A DNA stretch of 45,209 bases from Desulfobacteraceae bacterium (GTDB lineage Bacteria; Desulfobacterota; Desulfobacteria; Desulfobacterales; SURF-7), in NCBI GenBank assembly GCA_003599865.1, contig QZKS01000017.1, positions 1 through 45,209 on the forward strand. Reading direction: 5' to 3'. This document shows, one piece after another, positions 8,376 to 15,982 of the stretch. Both the position numbers and the translations under genes were made by a program. Under the pieces are notes generated by a model. That model had not been told where the DNA came from. It did no database searches and was given only the letters and a program-made list of their open reading frames with translations. Each line of letters opens with the position of its first letter. Positions within the stretch are counted from its first letter, which is position 1.

Positions 8376-9374
8376 TTACCAGGGAATGAAGCGGTAGAGT
8401 TTTGCAAACATCTCATAGACCTCGATCCAGTTTTGGAGATCCTCGGCAGTGCGGATGTGCGCCCTTTTGTTGACCATTACCCAGCTCATGTGCGCTGCGC
8501 CGTCCTTGCAGGTCGAGCAGTCTCTGGTCTCCGAGGTGCAGCAGCGGTGCATGGTTTTCAGATCCGATGCCCATCGGATAAAATGGATCAGCCTTTTCGG
8601 CTGCGGTTTTCTGTTGTCAAAGGTTTCCGTAACCGAAGGACATTCCATCCAGCCGAATTTCCGGCCAAGCATGGTTCCGGAAGTGATCACCTTGTGGTAG
8701 TATCTGGATGAAATCACCGTATCCGGATAATGATCCAGCATCTCGTCCATTTCCGCACGGATGTCGATCAGTTCCTCGTCTCTCCAGGAAAAACCATCAA
8801 CCCCTTCATCATTGGACAGCAGCTGCATATGGACCTTTACACCGATATCTCTGATCTTTTTAATGATATGTTCGGTTTTGCCGATCTGCCGCGGTGTGAT
8901 GGTATACAGGTAATAGGTGTATTCATCGCCTTCATAGTGTTTGCTGGAAACGGCAAAGGTGTCTTTTCCGCGGAGAATTTTTTCATCTTTTTCATCTCCC
9001 CAGAGAGAGATGCCCACCATCATATCCGGAAACCGGTCCCTGGGGACCTTGATCTGGCCGTTGGTGGCACAGAAGGTTGGCAGACGTTTGTAGAAGGCCT
9101 CCACGCGGTCCAGGCAGAGCGTCGGCTCCCCCCCGATCAGTATGGCCAGGTTGACGCCCCGTTCTTTTTCTTTTTCAATAAAACGTTCCCATTTCAGAAT
9201 ATCCATTTCTTCCTGTGCAGCCTTGTGTTCGCCGGAAGAAAAAAAGAAGCAGCCCTTGCATCGAAGATTGCATCGATTGGTGACATCATAGATAGAGCTT
9301 CTGATATTCAGTTTGGATATATTTTTATATCGTTCATACCATTGTTCATCCAGCAATGAACTGACAGTTATCAT
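8376..9374 (-). CDS. Radical SAM protein with C-terminal auxiliary cysteines (sister of 9409-10509)
   Basis: A 332-residue radical SAM enzyme. The SAM cluster motif is C35-x3-C39-x2-C42 in DVTNRCNLRCKGC. The usual GGEP segment (ILIGGEPTL) follows. Near the C-terminus a second cysteine group, C278, C279, C286 and C289 (RCCTSETRDCSTCKDG), with C245 further upstream, could bind an auxiliary iron-sulfur cluster as in SPASM/twitch enzymes. No B12 domain is present. The neighbouring gene encodes a protein of the same plan, so the two probably act on related steps or as a complex. Their substrate is unknown, and a small-molecule or ACP-bound intermediate of the cluster is the simplest guess. No peptide precursor gene is visible nearby. 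Confidence 0.85.
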   Translation of the reverse strand: MITVSSLLDEQWYERYKNISKLNIRSSIYDVTNRCNLRCKGCFFFSSGEHKAAQEEMDILKWERFIEKEKERGVNLAILIGGEPTLCLDRVEAFYKRLPTFCATNGQIKVPRDRFPDMMVGISLWGDEKDEKILRGKDTFAVSSKHYEGDEYTYYLYTITPRQIGKTEHIIKKIRDIGVKVHMQLLSNDEGVDGFSWRDEELIDIRAEMDEMLDHYPDTVISSRYYHKVITSGTMLGRKFGWMECPSVTETFDNRKPQPKRLIHFIRWASDLKTMHRCCTSETRDCSTCKDGAAHMSWVMVNKRAHIRTAEDLQNWIEVYEMFAKLYRFIPW

Positions 9375-9408
9375 TCGTTGCTCCTTGCCTGCTGTTTTGC
9401 CGCTTTTT

Positions 9409-10509
9409 TCAATTTTTAAGCCTTGTTTCGGCCTTTGGGGGACACATGATATGGTTACAGAGATTTTTTCCTTTCGGGTATCCCCTTACCCAAACCGACA
9501 GATACGTGTCAACATAATCCAGCCATGCCTTGAATGTTTCCGGATCGGCGGCATGGCGAAACAGTTTTGCGGTGACAACCGCGCTTCCTGCCGCGTAATG
9601 CCTGCAGTCTGAACAATCCGTATCCGGAACGCAGCAGGCCATGTTTCGATCCCAGGTCAGGTCGGTCCTATATTGCCTGAAAGACCGCCCCAGGCCGATG
9701 TCCGTGGACGGGTTCATTCTGGGGTAGGGACAGTCGTATAATACATGCAGCCCGTATTGATGGGTATGCGCCACGGCATTGTAGTGGGAAAACAAGACAT
9801 GATTCGGATATTCCGCAAGAAGGGTCAACATGGCTTCCCGTGTGCGGGAAAGGGATTCTTCCGTATGCCGGAGGCCTCCTTTATATCCAACCGGTGAGGA
9901 AAACATGTTGAAGGTGAGCCTGCAGTCGTTTTTTTTCAGAAACGCAGCGACCTCAAACACTTCATCGATATTTTCCCGGGTAAAGGTATAGACAAAGATC
10001 GCCCGCGGATCATTCCGGTAATTATCGACCTGCCGCTGAAGCATATTTTTGGCTCTCCGGACACGCAGGCTGGTTTCGTCATTCCCCCAGACCGAAATGT
10101 GGATATTATAATCCACAAGAGGGGAAATTTTATTCAGACCATTGGATGCGATACAGCCCAGCGGAATCTCCTGATAGCAGACCGCAAGCAGAGACGGCAC
10201 AAGGGATGGCTCCGCACCGGCAAGGACCACATAGGTGATCCCTCTTTTTTTTTCCTTTTTCATGAGCTCCTGCCAGAGCAAAGGGTCTTGAATTTCTGCT
10301 GTGAACTGTTTATTCCCCTCAAAATAATAACATCCCTCACACCGGATATTGCAGTGGTTGGACATGTCATAGGTGGATTCGCGAAGAAAAAAGAATTTTC
10401 GAACCTTTTCCCATCTCTCGCGAACAATCGGATCGGCAAGGATTTCGGAAAATTTCCATTTTCCGTCCTCGTTGTTCCGTCGGTTTTTTTGATTATTTGC
10501 GGTTTCCAC
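9409..10509 (-). CDS. Radical SAM protein with C-terminal auxiliary cysteines (sister of 8376-9374)
   Basis: A 366-residue radical SAM enzyme starting with GTG at 10509, with a GAGGA site about 12 bases upstream. The motif C53-x3-C57-x2-C60 lies in DMSNHCNIRCEGC, and VLAGAEPSL replaces the usual GGEP segment. The C-terminal region has ACCVPDTDCSDC, matching the auxiliary cysteine pattern of the next gene (CC-x6-C-x2-C), plus an upstream YDCPYP. The first 45 residues form a polar extension absent from the sister protein. The two genes are 34 bases apart in the same operon. I cannot name the reaction. Confidence 0.85.
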   Translation of the reverse strand: METANNQKNRRNNEDGKWKFSEILADPIVRERWEKVRKFFFLRESTYDMSNHCNIRCEGCYYFEGNKQFTAEIQDPLLWQELMKKEKKRGITYVVLAGAEPSLVPSLLAVCYQEIPLGCIASNGLNKISPLVDYNIHISVWGNDETSLRVRRAKNMLQRQVDNYRNDPRAIFVYTFTRENIDEVFEVAAFLKKNDCRLTFNMFSSPVGYKGGLRHTEESLSRTREAMLTLLAEYPNHVLFSHYNAVAHTHQYGLHVLYDCPYPRMNPSTDIGLGRSFRQYRTDLTWDRNMACCVPDTDCSDCRHYAAGSAVVTAKLFRHAADPETFKAWLDYVDTYLSVWVRGYPKGKNLCNHIMCPPKAETRLKN

Positions 10510-10552
10510 TAAAATTGAATCCTCAATATGAACATCTTACGGATGATTTTTT

Positions 10553-10816
10553 TTATGAAAGTGCATCCTTGATATATTCAGCGATCAAACGAATGGTTGT
10601 GAGTCCGGGGTAATCATCTTCATCAAAACGCATTCCATACTCATCCTGCAATACCAGCGCTACGGTAGCCAGATCCATGCTGTCAATGCCGATTTCATCA
10701 ACCAGATCAATGTCCGGATCAAAGGTTTTGGGAGTCACATCTTCAAGTTTGAGTTCTTCGATCATCACGTGAGCAACACGGAGGATAATATCGCTGATGC
10801 TTTGTTCAGTCCTCAT
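10553..10816 (-). CDS. Acyl carrier protein
   Basis: An 87-residue carrier protein with the phosphopantetheine attachment site at S46 in EIGIDSMDLATVALVLQ. It is acidic and of typical ACP size. Its start overlaps the end of the FabZ-like gene by 11 bases, which suggests that the two proteins are made in fixed ratio and work together. It is one of five ACPs encoded in the region. The sequences around the serine differ clearly (GIDSMDL here, LDSIDA, LDSIDA, GIDSIDV, GFDSFSL), so they probably serve different steps. Confidence 0.92.
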   Translation of the reverse strand: MRTEQSISDIILRVAHVMIEELKLEDVTPKTFDPDIDLVDEIGIDSMDLATVALVLQDEYGMRFDEDDYPGLTTIRLIAEYIKDALS

Positions 10817-11174
10817 TTTTGTCCCTTTCAGTAGAAATAATGCTTTTGCTTCTAAGTGTTATGATGCCCTGGCAGGCGGTCTCTCCTTTGACCTGAATGA
10901 CAAATGTATATGCATCCGGTTCAAGCCGATTCCGAACCGCCTGTATTTCAAGCCGATCATCCGGATGGATAATCTGCCGGAATTTTACCTTTTTAAATCC
11001 CTGGACCGAAAGCTTTGGATCGATTGACTGCCGGATCGTGTCCAATACAACCGAAAGCTGGGCAATACCGGGGAGTACCGGATTATCCGGGAAGTGCCCT
11101 GAGAACCACGGTGAGTCATGACGGAATTCACGGGTTGAAAAAAATATGGTTTCTGCATTCCGGTCACTGGTCAT
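10806..11174 (-). CDS. FabZ/FabA-like hotdog protein (ApeI-like), acidic catalytic residue replaced by Ser
   Basis: A 122-residue single hotdog protein. The FabZ hallmark WFSGHFPDNPVLPGIAQL is present with the catalytic His at H27. In FabZ/FabA an acid (Glu/Asp) lies 14 residues after this His; here that position is S41. By itself the protein therefore lacks half of the dehydratase site. FabZ-type active sites are built at a dimer interface with His from one chain and the acid from the other, and the rightward array encodes a hotdog protein (15503) with the opposite defect. It overlaps the ACP genes on both sides (4 and 11 bases). Family comparison points to the ApeI-type dehydratases of aryl-polyene clusters; a thioesterase-like role is an alternative. 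Confidence 0.8.
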   Translation of the reverse strand: MTSDRNAETIFFSTREFRHDSPWFSGHFPDNPVLPGIAQLSVVLDTIRQSIDPKLSVQGFKKVKFRQIIHPDDRLEIQAVRNRLEPDAYTFVIQVKGETACQGIITLRSKSIISTERDKNED

Positions 11175-11476
11175 CGCAACTGTCCAAAAGAAGATACGGA
11201 TGATGGATCGAGTTCAAGCTGTCGTGCCATATGATCCACAATATCCTGGATTGTAATTATTTTTTTTAAATCATCATCCGTAATCTCAATATCCGTTTCC
11301 ACTTCGATCATACCGGCGATATTAAATGCATCAATGCTGTCCAGTGACAGATCTTCATACAGGCTGATCTCCGGCAGGAATCGATCTTCCTGAATTTCAA
11401 ATTCTTTTATAAAATAATGTTTCAGAAACAAAAAAATGTCATCGCGGTTTCTGAATCTTTGGTTTTGTAACGTCAC
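11171..11476 (-). CDS. Acyl carrier protein (tandem ACP, distal copy)
   Basis: A carrier protein of about 101 residues with the pantetheine serine at S47 in EDLSLDSIDAFNIAGMIE. I favour GTG 11476, preceded by GGGGAAG at good spacing; a TTG at 11500 would add eight residues not shared by its paralogue. It is a close relative of the next ACP gene (11551): both have RDDIFLFL/RNDIFLFI starts, DSIDA cores and ITIQDIVD/ITVQDVVD ends, so this is a tandem duplication. Its stop overlaps the FabZ-like start by 4 bases. Twin ACPs are a hallmark of aryl-polyene-type clusters, where one ACP carries the starter and the other the growing chain. Confidence 0.88.
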   Translation of the reverse strand: MTLQNQRFRNRDDIFLFLKHYFIKEFEIQEDRFLPEISLYEDLSLDSIDAFNIAGMIEVETDIEITDDDLKKIITIQDIVDHMARQLELDPSSVSSFGQLR

Positions 11477-11550
11477 GGGTCTTCCCCAAAAACGATGCAA
11501 TGAAATGGTTCAAACCAACCGGGAATCATCATTGATGGGATATCCATTCT

Positions 11551-11832
11551 TCAGACCGTAGCTTGTGAATTCAGATCCGCATTATTTTGTTGCGAAGTCT
11601 TTGCAATGATATAATCCACCACATCCTGAACCGTTATAATGGTTTTTAATTCCTTTTCATTGGTTTCAATATTCATTTCCGCTTCCAGCATTCCCACCAT
11701 ATCCAGCGCATCGATACTGTCCAGTTCAAGATCTTCAAACAGGCTGGATTTTAAGTTTATTTTTTTTTCGGGGATTTCAAAAGTATCCACAAAATATTTT
11801 TTAATAAACAGAAAGATATCATTCCTATCCAT
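11551..11832 (-). CDS. Acyl carrier protein (tandem ACP, proximal copy)
   Basis: A carrier protein of 93 residues with attachment serine S39 in EDLELDSIDALDMVGMLE. ATG 11832 is chosen over a TTG two codons upstream. It is paralogous to the ACP at 11171, and the genes are 74 bases apart. It lies 97 bases downstream of the deacetylase-like gene; this is the largest gap inside the leftward array apart from that at 2220-2460, and no hairpin is evident in it. Confidence 0.9.
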   Translation of the reverse strand: MDRNDIFLFIKKYFVDTFEIPEKKINLKSSLFEDLELDSIDALDMVGMLEAEMNIETNEKELKTIITVQDVVDYIIAKTSQQNNADLNSQATV

Positions 11833-11929
11833 GGTCAATTCTACACCCTATGCTAAATTTCACATTTTAAAAACAACTTTTCTTTTTAATTTGTCATCAT
11901 AATTATGTCAAGGAAATTGAATGCTTCCG

Positions 11930-12814
11930 TCAGGAGGCATCACAGGGGAAATCATGGGGAGAATCTTGTACAACAGTCTGAATTGATGTCATTACCGGTC
12001 TTTGTATCAGATCGGCAAGCGGGATGATCTTCCAGCCGCGTTTTTGAATATTGTCCAGGATGGTTTCGATTTCCATCAGCCAGTCTGATACAAACCATTT
12101 TTTATTCTTTGCCGGAACAATGTCATGCAGCAGAATAATATCACCGGGTTTTATTTTCCGCAGGATTTTTTGGGACAGATTTCCGATCCTCCGGTTTCCC
12201 ATGTCAAAGGCACGGCATCTGTAATTCACACAATACATACCGAGCCGGGTCAGGATGCTGCCGAGTTTCGGATTCGTGATACCTGCCGGCGGCCGGAATG
12301 CCAATGGGTGAATTCCGTAACTGTTCAACAGGGCTTGCGTGCGCTGAATTTCCTGAAAAAGCCTTTTTGCGCTTTTTAACATGATCAGGGGATCATGGTG
12401 ATAGGAATGGTTTCCGATGGTATGACCTTCCCGGATGATTTTCCGGATCAGATCCGGATGGCGGGAGGCATGTTCACCGGTTACGAAAAAGGTGGCGGTT
12501 GTTTTTTTTTCGGCCAGCAGGGTCAGGAGGCATGGGGTGGATATTGGGTCCGGACCGTCGTCAAACGTCAGGGAGACAACGTTGCCGGAAGGGTTCCCCC
12601 GGGTAATAACGGGAAGATAATAACCGGTACCCGTGAAGAATGGCGCAATGAAGCTGATGATGACAAAAAGAGCCAGGGGGATGATGGAAAAGGTGACATC
12701 CCATGCCGATACCAGCAGGGCCGATGATAAGGAAACCATTCCCAATAGATGGGAAATCGGTAACCGTCCGGAAACGGATTGCTCCGGGATATGTTCGTTT
12801 CTTGTCGTGTTCAT
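11930..12814 (-). CDS. Membrane-anchored polysaccharide deacetylase (NodB-like) family protein
   Basis: A 294-residue protein with two N-terminal hydrophobic segments (about 22-60) followed by a NodB homology domain. The metal and catalytic motifs are intact: LTFDDGPDP (base and metal Asp), HTIGNHSYHH (metal His pair), FRPPAG, and DIILLHD. The family removes acetyl groups from N-acetylated sugars in the envelope. Its start overlaps the KS-CLF stop by 4 bases (ATGA), so translation is coupled to a polyketide enzyme. This implies a role in the pathway, for instance deacetylating an amino-sugar head group that is then acylated, or deacylating an intermediate. That link is inference. The orientation of the domain (periplasmic or cytoplasmic) cannot be fixed from sequence. 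Confidence 0.85.
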   Translation of the reverse strand: MNTTRNEHIPEQSVSGRLPISHLLGMVSLSSALLVSAWDVTFSIIPLALFVIISFIAPFFTGTGYYLPVITRGNPSGNVVSLTFDDGPDPISTPCLLTLLAEKKTTATFFVTGEHASRHPDLIRKIIREGHTIGNHSYHHDPLIMLKSAKRLFQEIQRTQALLNSYGIHPLAFRPPAGITNPKLGSILTRLGMYCVNYRCRAFDMGNRRIGNLSQKILRKIKPGDIILLHDIVPAKNKKWFVSDWLMEIETILDNIQKRGWKIIPLADLIQRPVMTSIQTVVQDSPHDFPCDAS

Positions 12815-14979
12815 GACGGAAGAAGCTCGATGGCCGTGACAAAGGTTCCGGTCCCGATCAGCAAAATGCCTTTTCCCTGAAGGAGGATATCGTTTTCACC
12901 GGCAAGCGGTGCCGGTATTCTGCCCGATTGGAGAAGCCTGATTCCGAAAACCGCCGCCGTGGCGGATGCGGATGCATACTCGCCGCTGTATTGGCGATAG
13001 TCGATCACCGGCAGGTTGAACCCGGTCCGGGACAGAAATTCCCGGAGCTGATCCTCTCCGATTTTGCGATGGGCAGCCGGTATGCCGACAAGCACGGCAC
13101 CGAATCTCCGGTCGATCCGTTCCGGGCCGCCAAGACCCTTGATCAAGGCCGGGATGATATCCGGGTGTTGATCCGCCCTTTCATAAAAGCGGGAAGAAAT
13201 GGTCAATCCGCCGGCAGCATCGGCGCGTTTCAGCAAAAGGGCGCCCCCGCCATCGGAATGTTCCGGGACACGGGACACGGAATCATCAAACAGATGCGAC
13301 AGTTTTTCATGATGTTCATCGGCACCCATCACCAGAACGGATTCATCCGGACCGGCCGGATGTAGCAGGTCGGCGGACAACAGGGCCTGTTCAAAGGAAT
13401 AGTCTCCTCCGGTGGTGGTGATATTGGCCCCCTTGGATTGAAAAAGCATGGCAACCTGACCGGCGGCTGCATTGTGAACCGATCCGATGAAATCCGTGGG
13501 GCTGCAGAACTGCCCGCCGGATTCAAACAGCTTTGAGAGAAAATCATATGTTTCGGAAAGCGCACCCCATCCGGTTCCCCAGAAAATGGATGAAGGGGGG
13601 CAAAAGGAATCGGTATTCTTTTGCAGGGAAGAAGCCAGAGATAGAGCCATCCGCGGGAGACGTTTCAATCTCCGGACGAGCTTCGGCGGCAGGTTTTCGG
13701 AAAGCGCCGCCATCGGAAATATTCCCTTGCAGGATTTTCCGTTCAGGAACCGGCTCAGGGTTGCGTCGGTTCTTCCGGCACCGGTAAGGCATTCGCAGCC
13801 GATGACCTTCAGGCTGTCTTTTGGGGCCGGAGATGCCGAATTGTTGTTTTCATCTGCCGGGCCGATCACAACGGATGCGTTGTTGCCGCCGAATCCGAAT
13901 GAATTGGATAACACCGTTTTAACGGGGTGTTTCATCGGTTTCATTACCGGCATGAGAGCAAGCTTCGGGTCCGGTCGGGTGCATCCGGTATTGGCGGGGA
14001 TTCGGCCGTCCCGAATACAGATGGCCGATACTGCGACCTCGATCACGCCGGCTGCGGCCAGCGGATGCCCCATTGCTCCTTTGATGGAAGACAGAAACGG
14101 TTTTTTATTGCCAAACATCCGGTTGACCGCCGTAGCCTCGGATAAATCATTATCCCTGGTTCCGGTTCCGTGCAGATTGATATAGTCGATATCGGACGGT
14201 GACAGCGCGGCATCCTCAATGGCCCGCCGCATGGCATGGTATGCGCCTTTGCCTTCCGGATGGGGTGCGGTCGGATGATAGGCGTCACAGGAAAGCCCGG
14301 CACCGAGAATTTCCGCACAGGCATTTTCCGGTATATTTTCACTGGATTCCAGAAGCAGGGCCGCCGCCCCTTCGGCAACCGTCATGCCTTTCCGGTCCTG
14401 GTCAAACGGGCGCGCACCGTCCGGATCAATGAGCTGAAGAGAATGAAATCCAAAATAGGTGAACCGGCAGAGAGCGTCTGCTGCAACAGCCAGGACTTTT
14501 TTGGCCCGGCCGGAACGGATCAACTCAAGGGCGATTGCCAGGGCGGCCGTACCCGAAGAGCATGCCGTGGAGATGGTGATGACCGGACCGTTGCATGCTG
14601 TTTGCCCGGCAATATATTCGGCGACAGAACCGGCAGCATGATATTGATATTTTTGGGGATCGGTTTCATTATCCTTCAGGAGTACTTCGGTGAGCGACAT
14701 CCCCCCTGTGGAGGTCCCCATGACAATCGCGTCAACAGCACCCCGGCTGCTTTTCAGCGCATCTCTTGCCGCGATGATGGCAAGGCGGTGGGTTCTCGGG
14801 ATGTCATCATCCGGAAAGGGGAGGCAGATTTCTCCGGTGGGAAGGATGGTCTGCGAAGGAAACAGCCGCAGCGGCCTGATTTCTTTATTGCCGGTTCTGA
14901 TAAAGGCCGCTATCTCATGAACCCCGGTTCCGACAGGGGTGATCATTCCGATTCCGGTAATAAAGGTTCTTGCCTTCAT
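12811..14979 (-). CDS. Fused ketosynthase-chain length factor (KS-CLF)
   Basis: A 722-residue protein made of two thiolase-fold halves. The first (about 1-395) is a complete KS: C140 in ISTACSSGTAAL, NLHGTGTRDND, and KGAMGHPLAAAG. The second (about 400-722) is a KS-like domain of the Ketoacyl-synt_2 type, recognisable from DFIGSVHNAAAGQ. Where the active Cys would be it reads ITTTGGDYSFEQAL, so the nucleophile is absent, as in chain length factors. In aryl-polyene systems KS (ApeO) and CLF (ApeC) are separate proteins that pair; here they are one chain. ATG 14979 follows the ACP stop by 4 bases; an open frame extends to 15069 but overlaps the ACP. No frameshift or stop separates the halves, and the linker contains an Asn/Ser/Pro-rich stretch. 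Confidence 0.88.
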   Translation of the reverse strand: MKARTFITGIGMITPVGTGVHEIAAFIRTGNKEIRPLRLFPSQTILPTGEICLPFPDDDIPRTHRLAIIAARDALKSSRGAVDAIVMGTSTGGMSLTEVLLKDNETDPQKYQYHAAGSVAEYIAGQTACNGPVITISTACSSGTAALAIALELIRSGRAKKVLAVAADALCRFTYFGFHSLQLIDPDGARPFDQDRKGMTVAEGAAALLLESSENIPENACAEILGAGLSCDAYHPTAPHPEGKGAYHAMRRAIEDAALSPSDIDYINLHGTGTRDNDLSEATAVNRMFGNKKPFLSSIKGAMGHPLAAAGVIEVAVSAICIRDGRIPANTGCTRPDPKLALMPVMKPMKHPVKTVLSNSFGFGGNNASVVIGPADENNNSASPAPKDSLKVIGCECLTGAGRTDATLSRFLNGKSCKGIFPMAALSENLPPKLVRRLKRLPRMALSLASSLQKNTDSFCPPSSIFWGTGWGALSETYDFLSKLFESGGQFCSPTDFIGSVHNAAAGQVAMLFQSKGANITTTGGDYSFEQALLSADLLHPAGPDESVLVMGADEHHEKLSHLFDDSVSRVPEHSDGGGALLLKRADAAGGLTISSRFYERADQHPDIIPALIKGLGGPERIDRRFGAVLVGIPAAHRKIGEDQLREFLSRTGFNLPVIDYRQYSGEYASASATAAVFGIRLLQSGRIPAPLAGENDILLQGKGILLIGTGTFVTAIELLPS

Positions 14980-14983
14980 CCAG

Positions 14984-15244
14984 TCAGCTCTTTGAGCGGT
15001 TTTGATGGATAAAGTCGGCCAGTGTCCGGAGGGACCGGAACACCTTTTCACCGAGTTCCTTGTTATCAATCACTACGCCATAGTCTTTTTCAATCATCAT
15101 GACCAGTTCCAGCACGTCGATGGAATCGATTCCCAGATCACCGCCGACAAGCTGGGCATCGACTTGAAAATCATCCGGAGTCACATCAATCAGATTCAGC
15201 GTTTCAATCACTTTTCCCTTTAATTCATGCAGCAGATTTTCCAT
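14984..15244 (-). CDS. Acyl carrier protein, first gene of the leftward array
   Basis: An 86-residue carrier protein with attachment serine S41 in GGDLGIDSIDVLELVMMIE. The segment up to KDYGV and the later KVFRSLRTLADFI closely recall the ACPs encoded beside KS/CLF genes of aryl-polyene clusters. AGGA precedes the ATG by about 7 bases. It is 4 bases upstream of the KS-CLF start, so it is the obvious carrier for that enzyme. A possible -10 box and a direct repeat in its promoter region are listed separately. Confidence 0.93.
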   Translation of the reverse strand: MENLLHELKGKVIETLNLIDVTPDDFQVDAQLVGGDLGIDSIDVLELVMMIEKDYGVVIDNKELGEKVFRSLRTLADFIHQNRSKS

Positions 15245-15264
15245 TTTTTATCCTGTATATTGAA

Positions 15265-15311
15265 AATATAAACTATGTTGGTCTTTGGAATGTTGAACAG
15301 CGGTTGAACAG
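15265..15311 (-). promoter_or_regulatory. Candidate promoter of the leftward array with an 11-bp-spaced direct repeat
   Basis: Reading leftward, a TATATT box (15270-15265) lies about 20 bases ahead of the ACP ATG, with no good -35 box. In its place sit two copies of CTGTTCAA (15311-15304 and 15300-15293), repeated with an 11-bp period, one helical turn. Paired repeats in that position are typical of sites for a dimeric activator or repressor. The rest of the 258-bp divergent region gives no promoter for the rightward array that I can support. Function is inferred from position only. Confidence 0.4.
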
Positions 15312-15430
15312 ATACCATAGGAAAGTGTGATCTATCAATATTTTTCTTCCCGCATATTCTTGGGTCGCACACGGTATCGGTATTGAATTTTTTTCTGCCT
15401 TGTATTAGGGTTTGCTGACATTGAATTCAC

Positions 15431-15492
15431 CAACACCCCCCTTTGTCCCCCCTCAAGGGGGGAATGCCATATGGCACTATTATAGGGGGAAT
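15431..15492. repeat. C-rich dispersed repeat R1, uninterrupted copy
   Basis: About 60 bases containing two G/C-run palindromes (CCCCCCTCAAGGGGGG and GTGCCATATGGCAC-like TGCCATATGGCA) next to a CACCCCCCTTTG block. The reverse complement aligns with the sequence at 25796-25838 plus 26066-26093 once the MITE-like insert there is removed, and its left part aligns with the flanks of the second MITE copy near 30730-30995. It therefore represents the empty target site. It lies just upstream of the ApeP-like start, and reading through it makes an artificial N-terminal extension containing GMPYGT. Confidence 0.75.
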
Positions 15493-15502
15493 ATGTTTAT
15501 TA

Positions 15503-15940
15503 GTGAAAACAGATATGATTCCAGATCTAAGCATCGAGAGCCTGATTCCGCATCGAGACCGGATGAAACTGGTCGAAACCATTGTTTTTGTGGATCAGGA
15601 GAAGGCGATTTCCAGGGCAACCGTCAATGAACGATGGCCTTTGGTTCAGGATGGCGCCGTCAGTCCGATCATACTGATCGAACTGGTTGCCCAGACAGCG
15701 GGGATCTGTATCGGCTGGAAAGAACAAATCAAGAACAATTCCCGGGAAGGCGGAAAGGGATGGATTGTGGGGATTAAGCAGGCGATTTTTCATGTGGATG
15801 AAATTCCCGTATCTTCCGAAATTACAACCTGCTCGGAGATCGAGTATTCGCATCAGAATTATGCCGTATTCAAGGGTATAAATTCCATTGGAAAGATTAC
15901 GGCCGGAGAAATCAACATACAGGTTTTCCGGCCGGATTGA
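15503..15940 (+). CDS. ApeP-like hotdog protein, keeps catalytic Glu but lacks catalytic His
   Basis: About 145 residues with the signature of the ApeP/FabZ-like hotdog proteins of aryl-polyene clusters: IPHRDRMKLVETI, SPIILIELVAQTAGI and GWIVGIKQA. Aligning to FabZ, the acid of IIEAMAQ is kept as Glu in LIELVAQ (E56 counting from ATG 15515), but the HFPG segment is replaced by PLVQDGAV and no His is left. It is thus the mirror image of the hotdog protein at 10806. GTG 15503 with an AGGGGGA site 12 bases upstream, or ATG 15515, are the likely starts. The frame opens earlier (15443), but that part is repeat R1. It is the first gene of the rightward array, followed by FabG after 42 bases. Confidence 0.82.
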   Translation: MKTDMIPDLSIESLIPHRDRMKLVETIVFVDQEKAISRATVNERWPLVQDGAVSPIILIELVAQTAGICIGWKEQIKNNSREGGKGWIVGIKQAIFHVDEIPVSSEITTCSEIEYSHQNYAVFKGINSIGKITAGEINIQVFRPD

Positions 15941-15982
15941 GTCGGTGTTCCGGAAACCGTATTTTACAACAGGAGACAGTCA

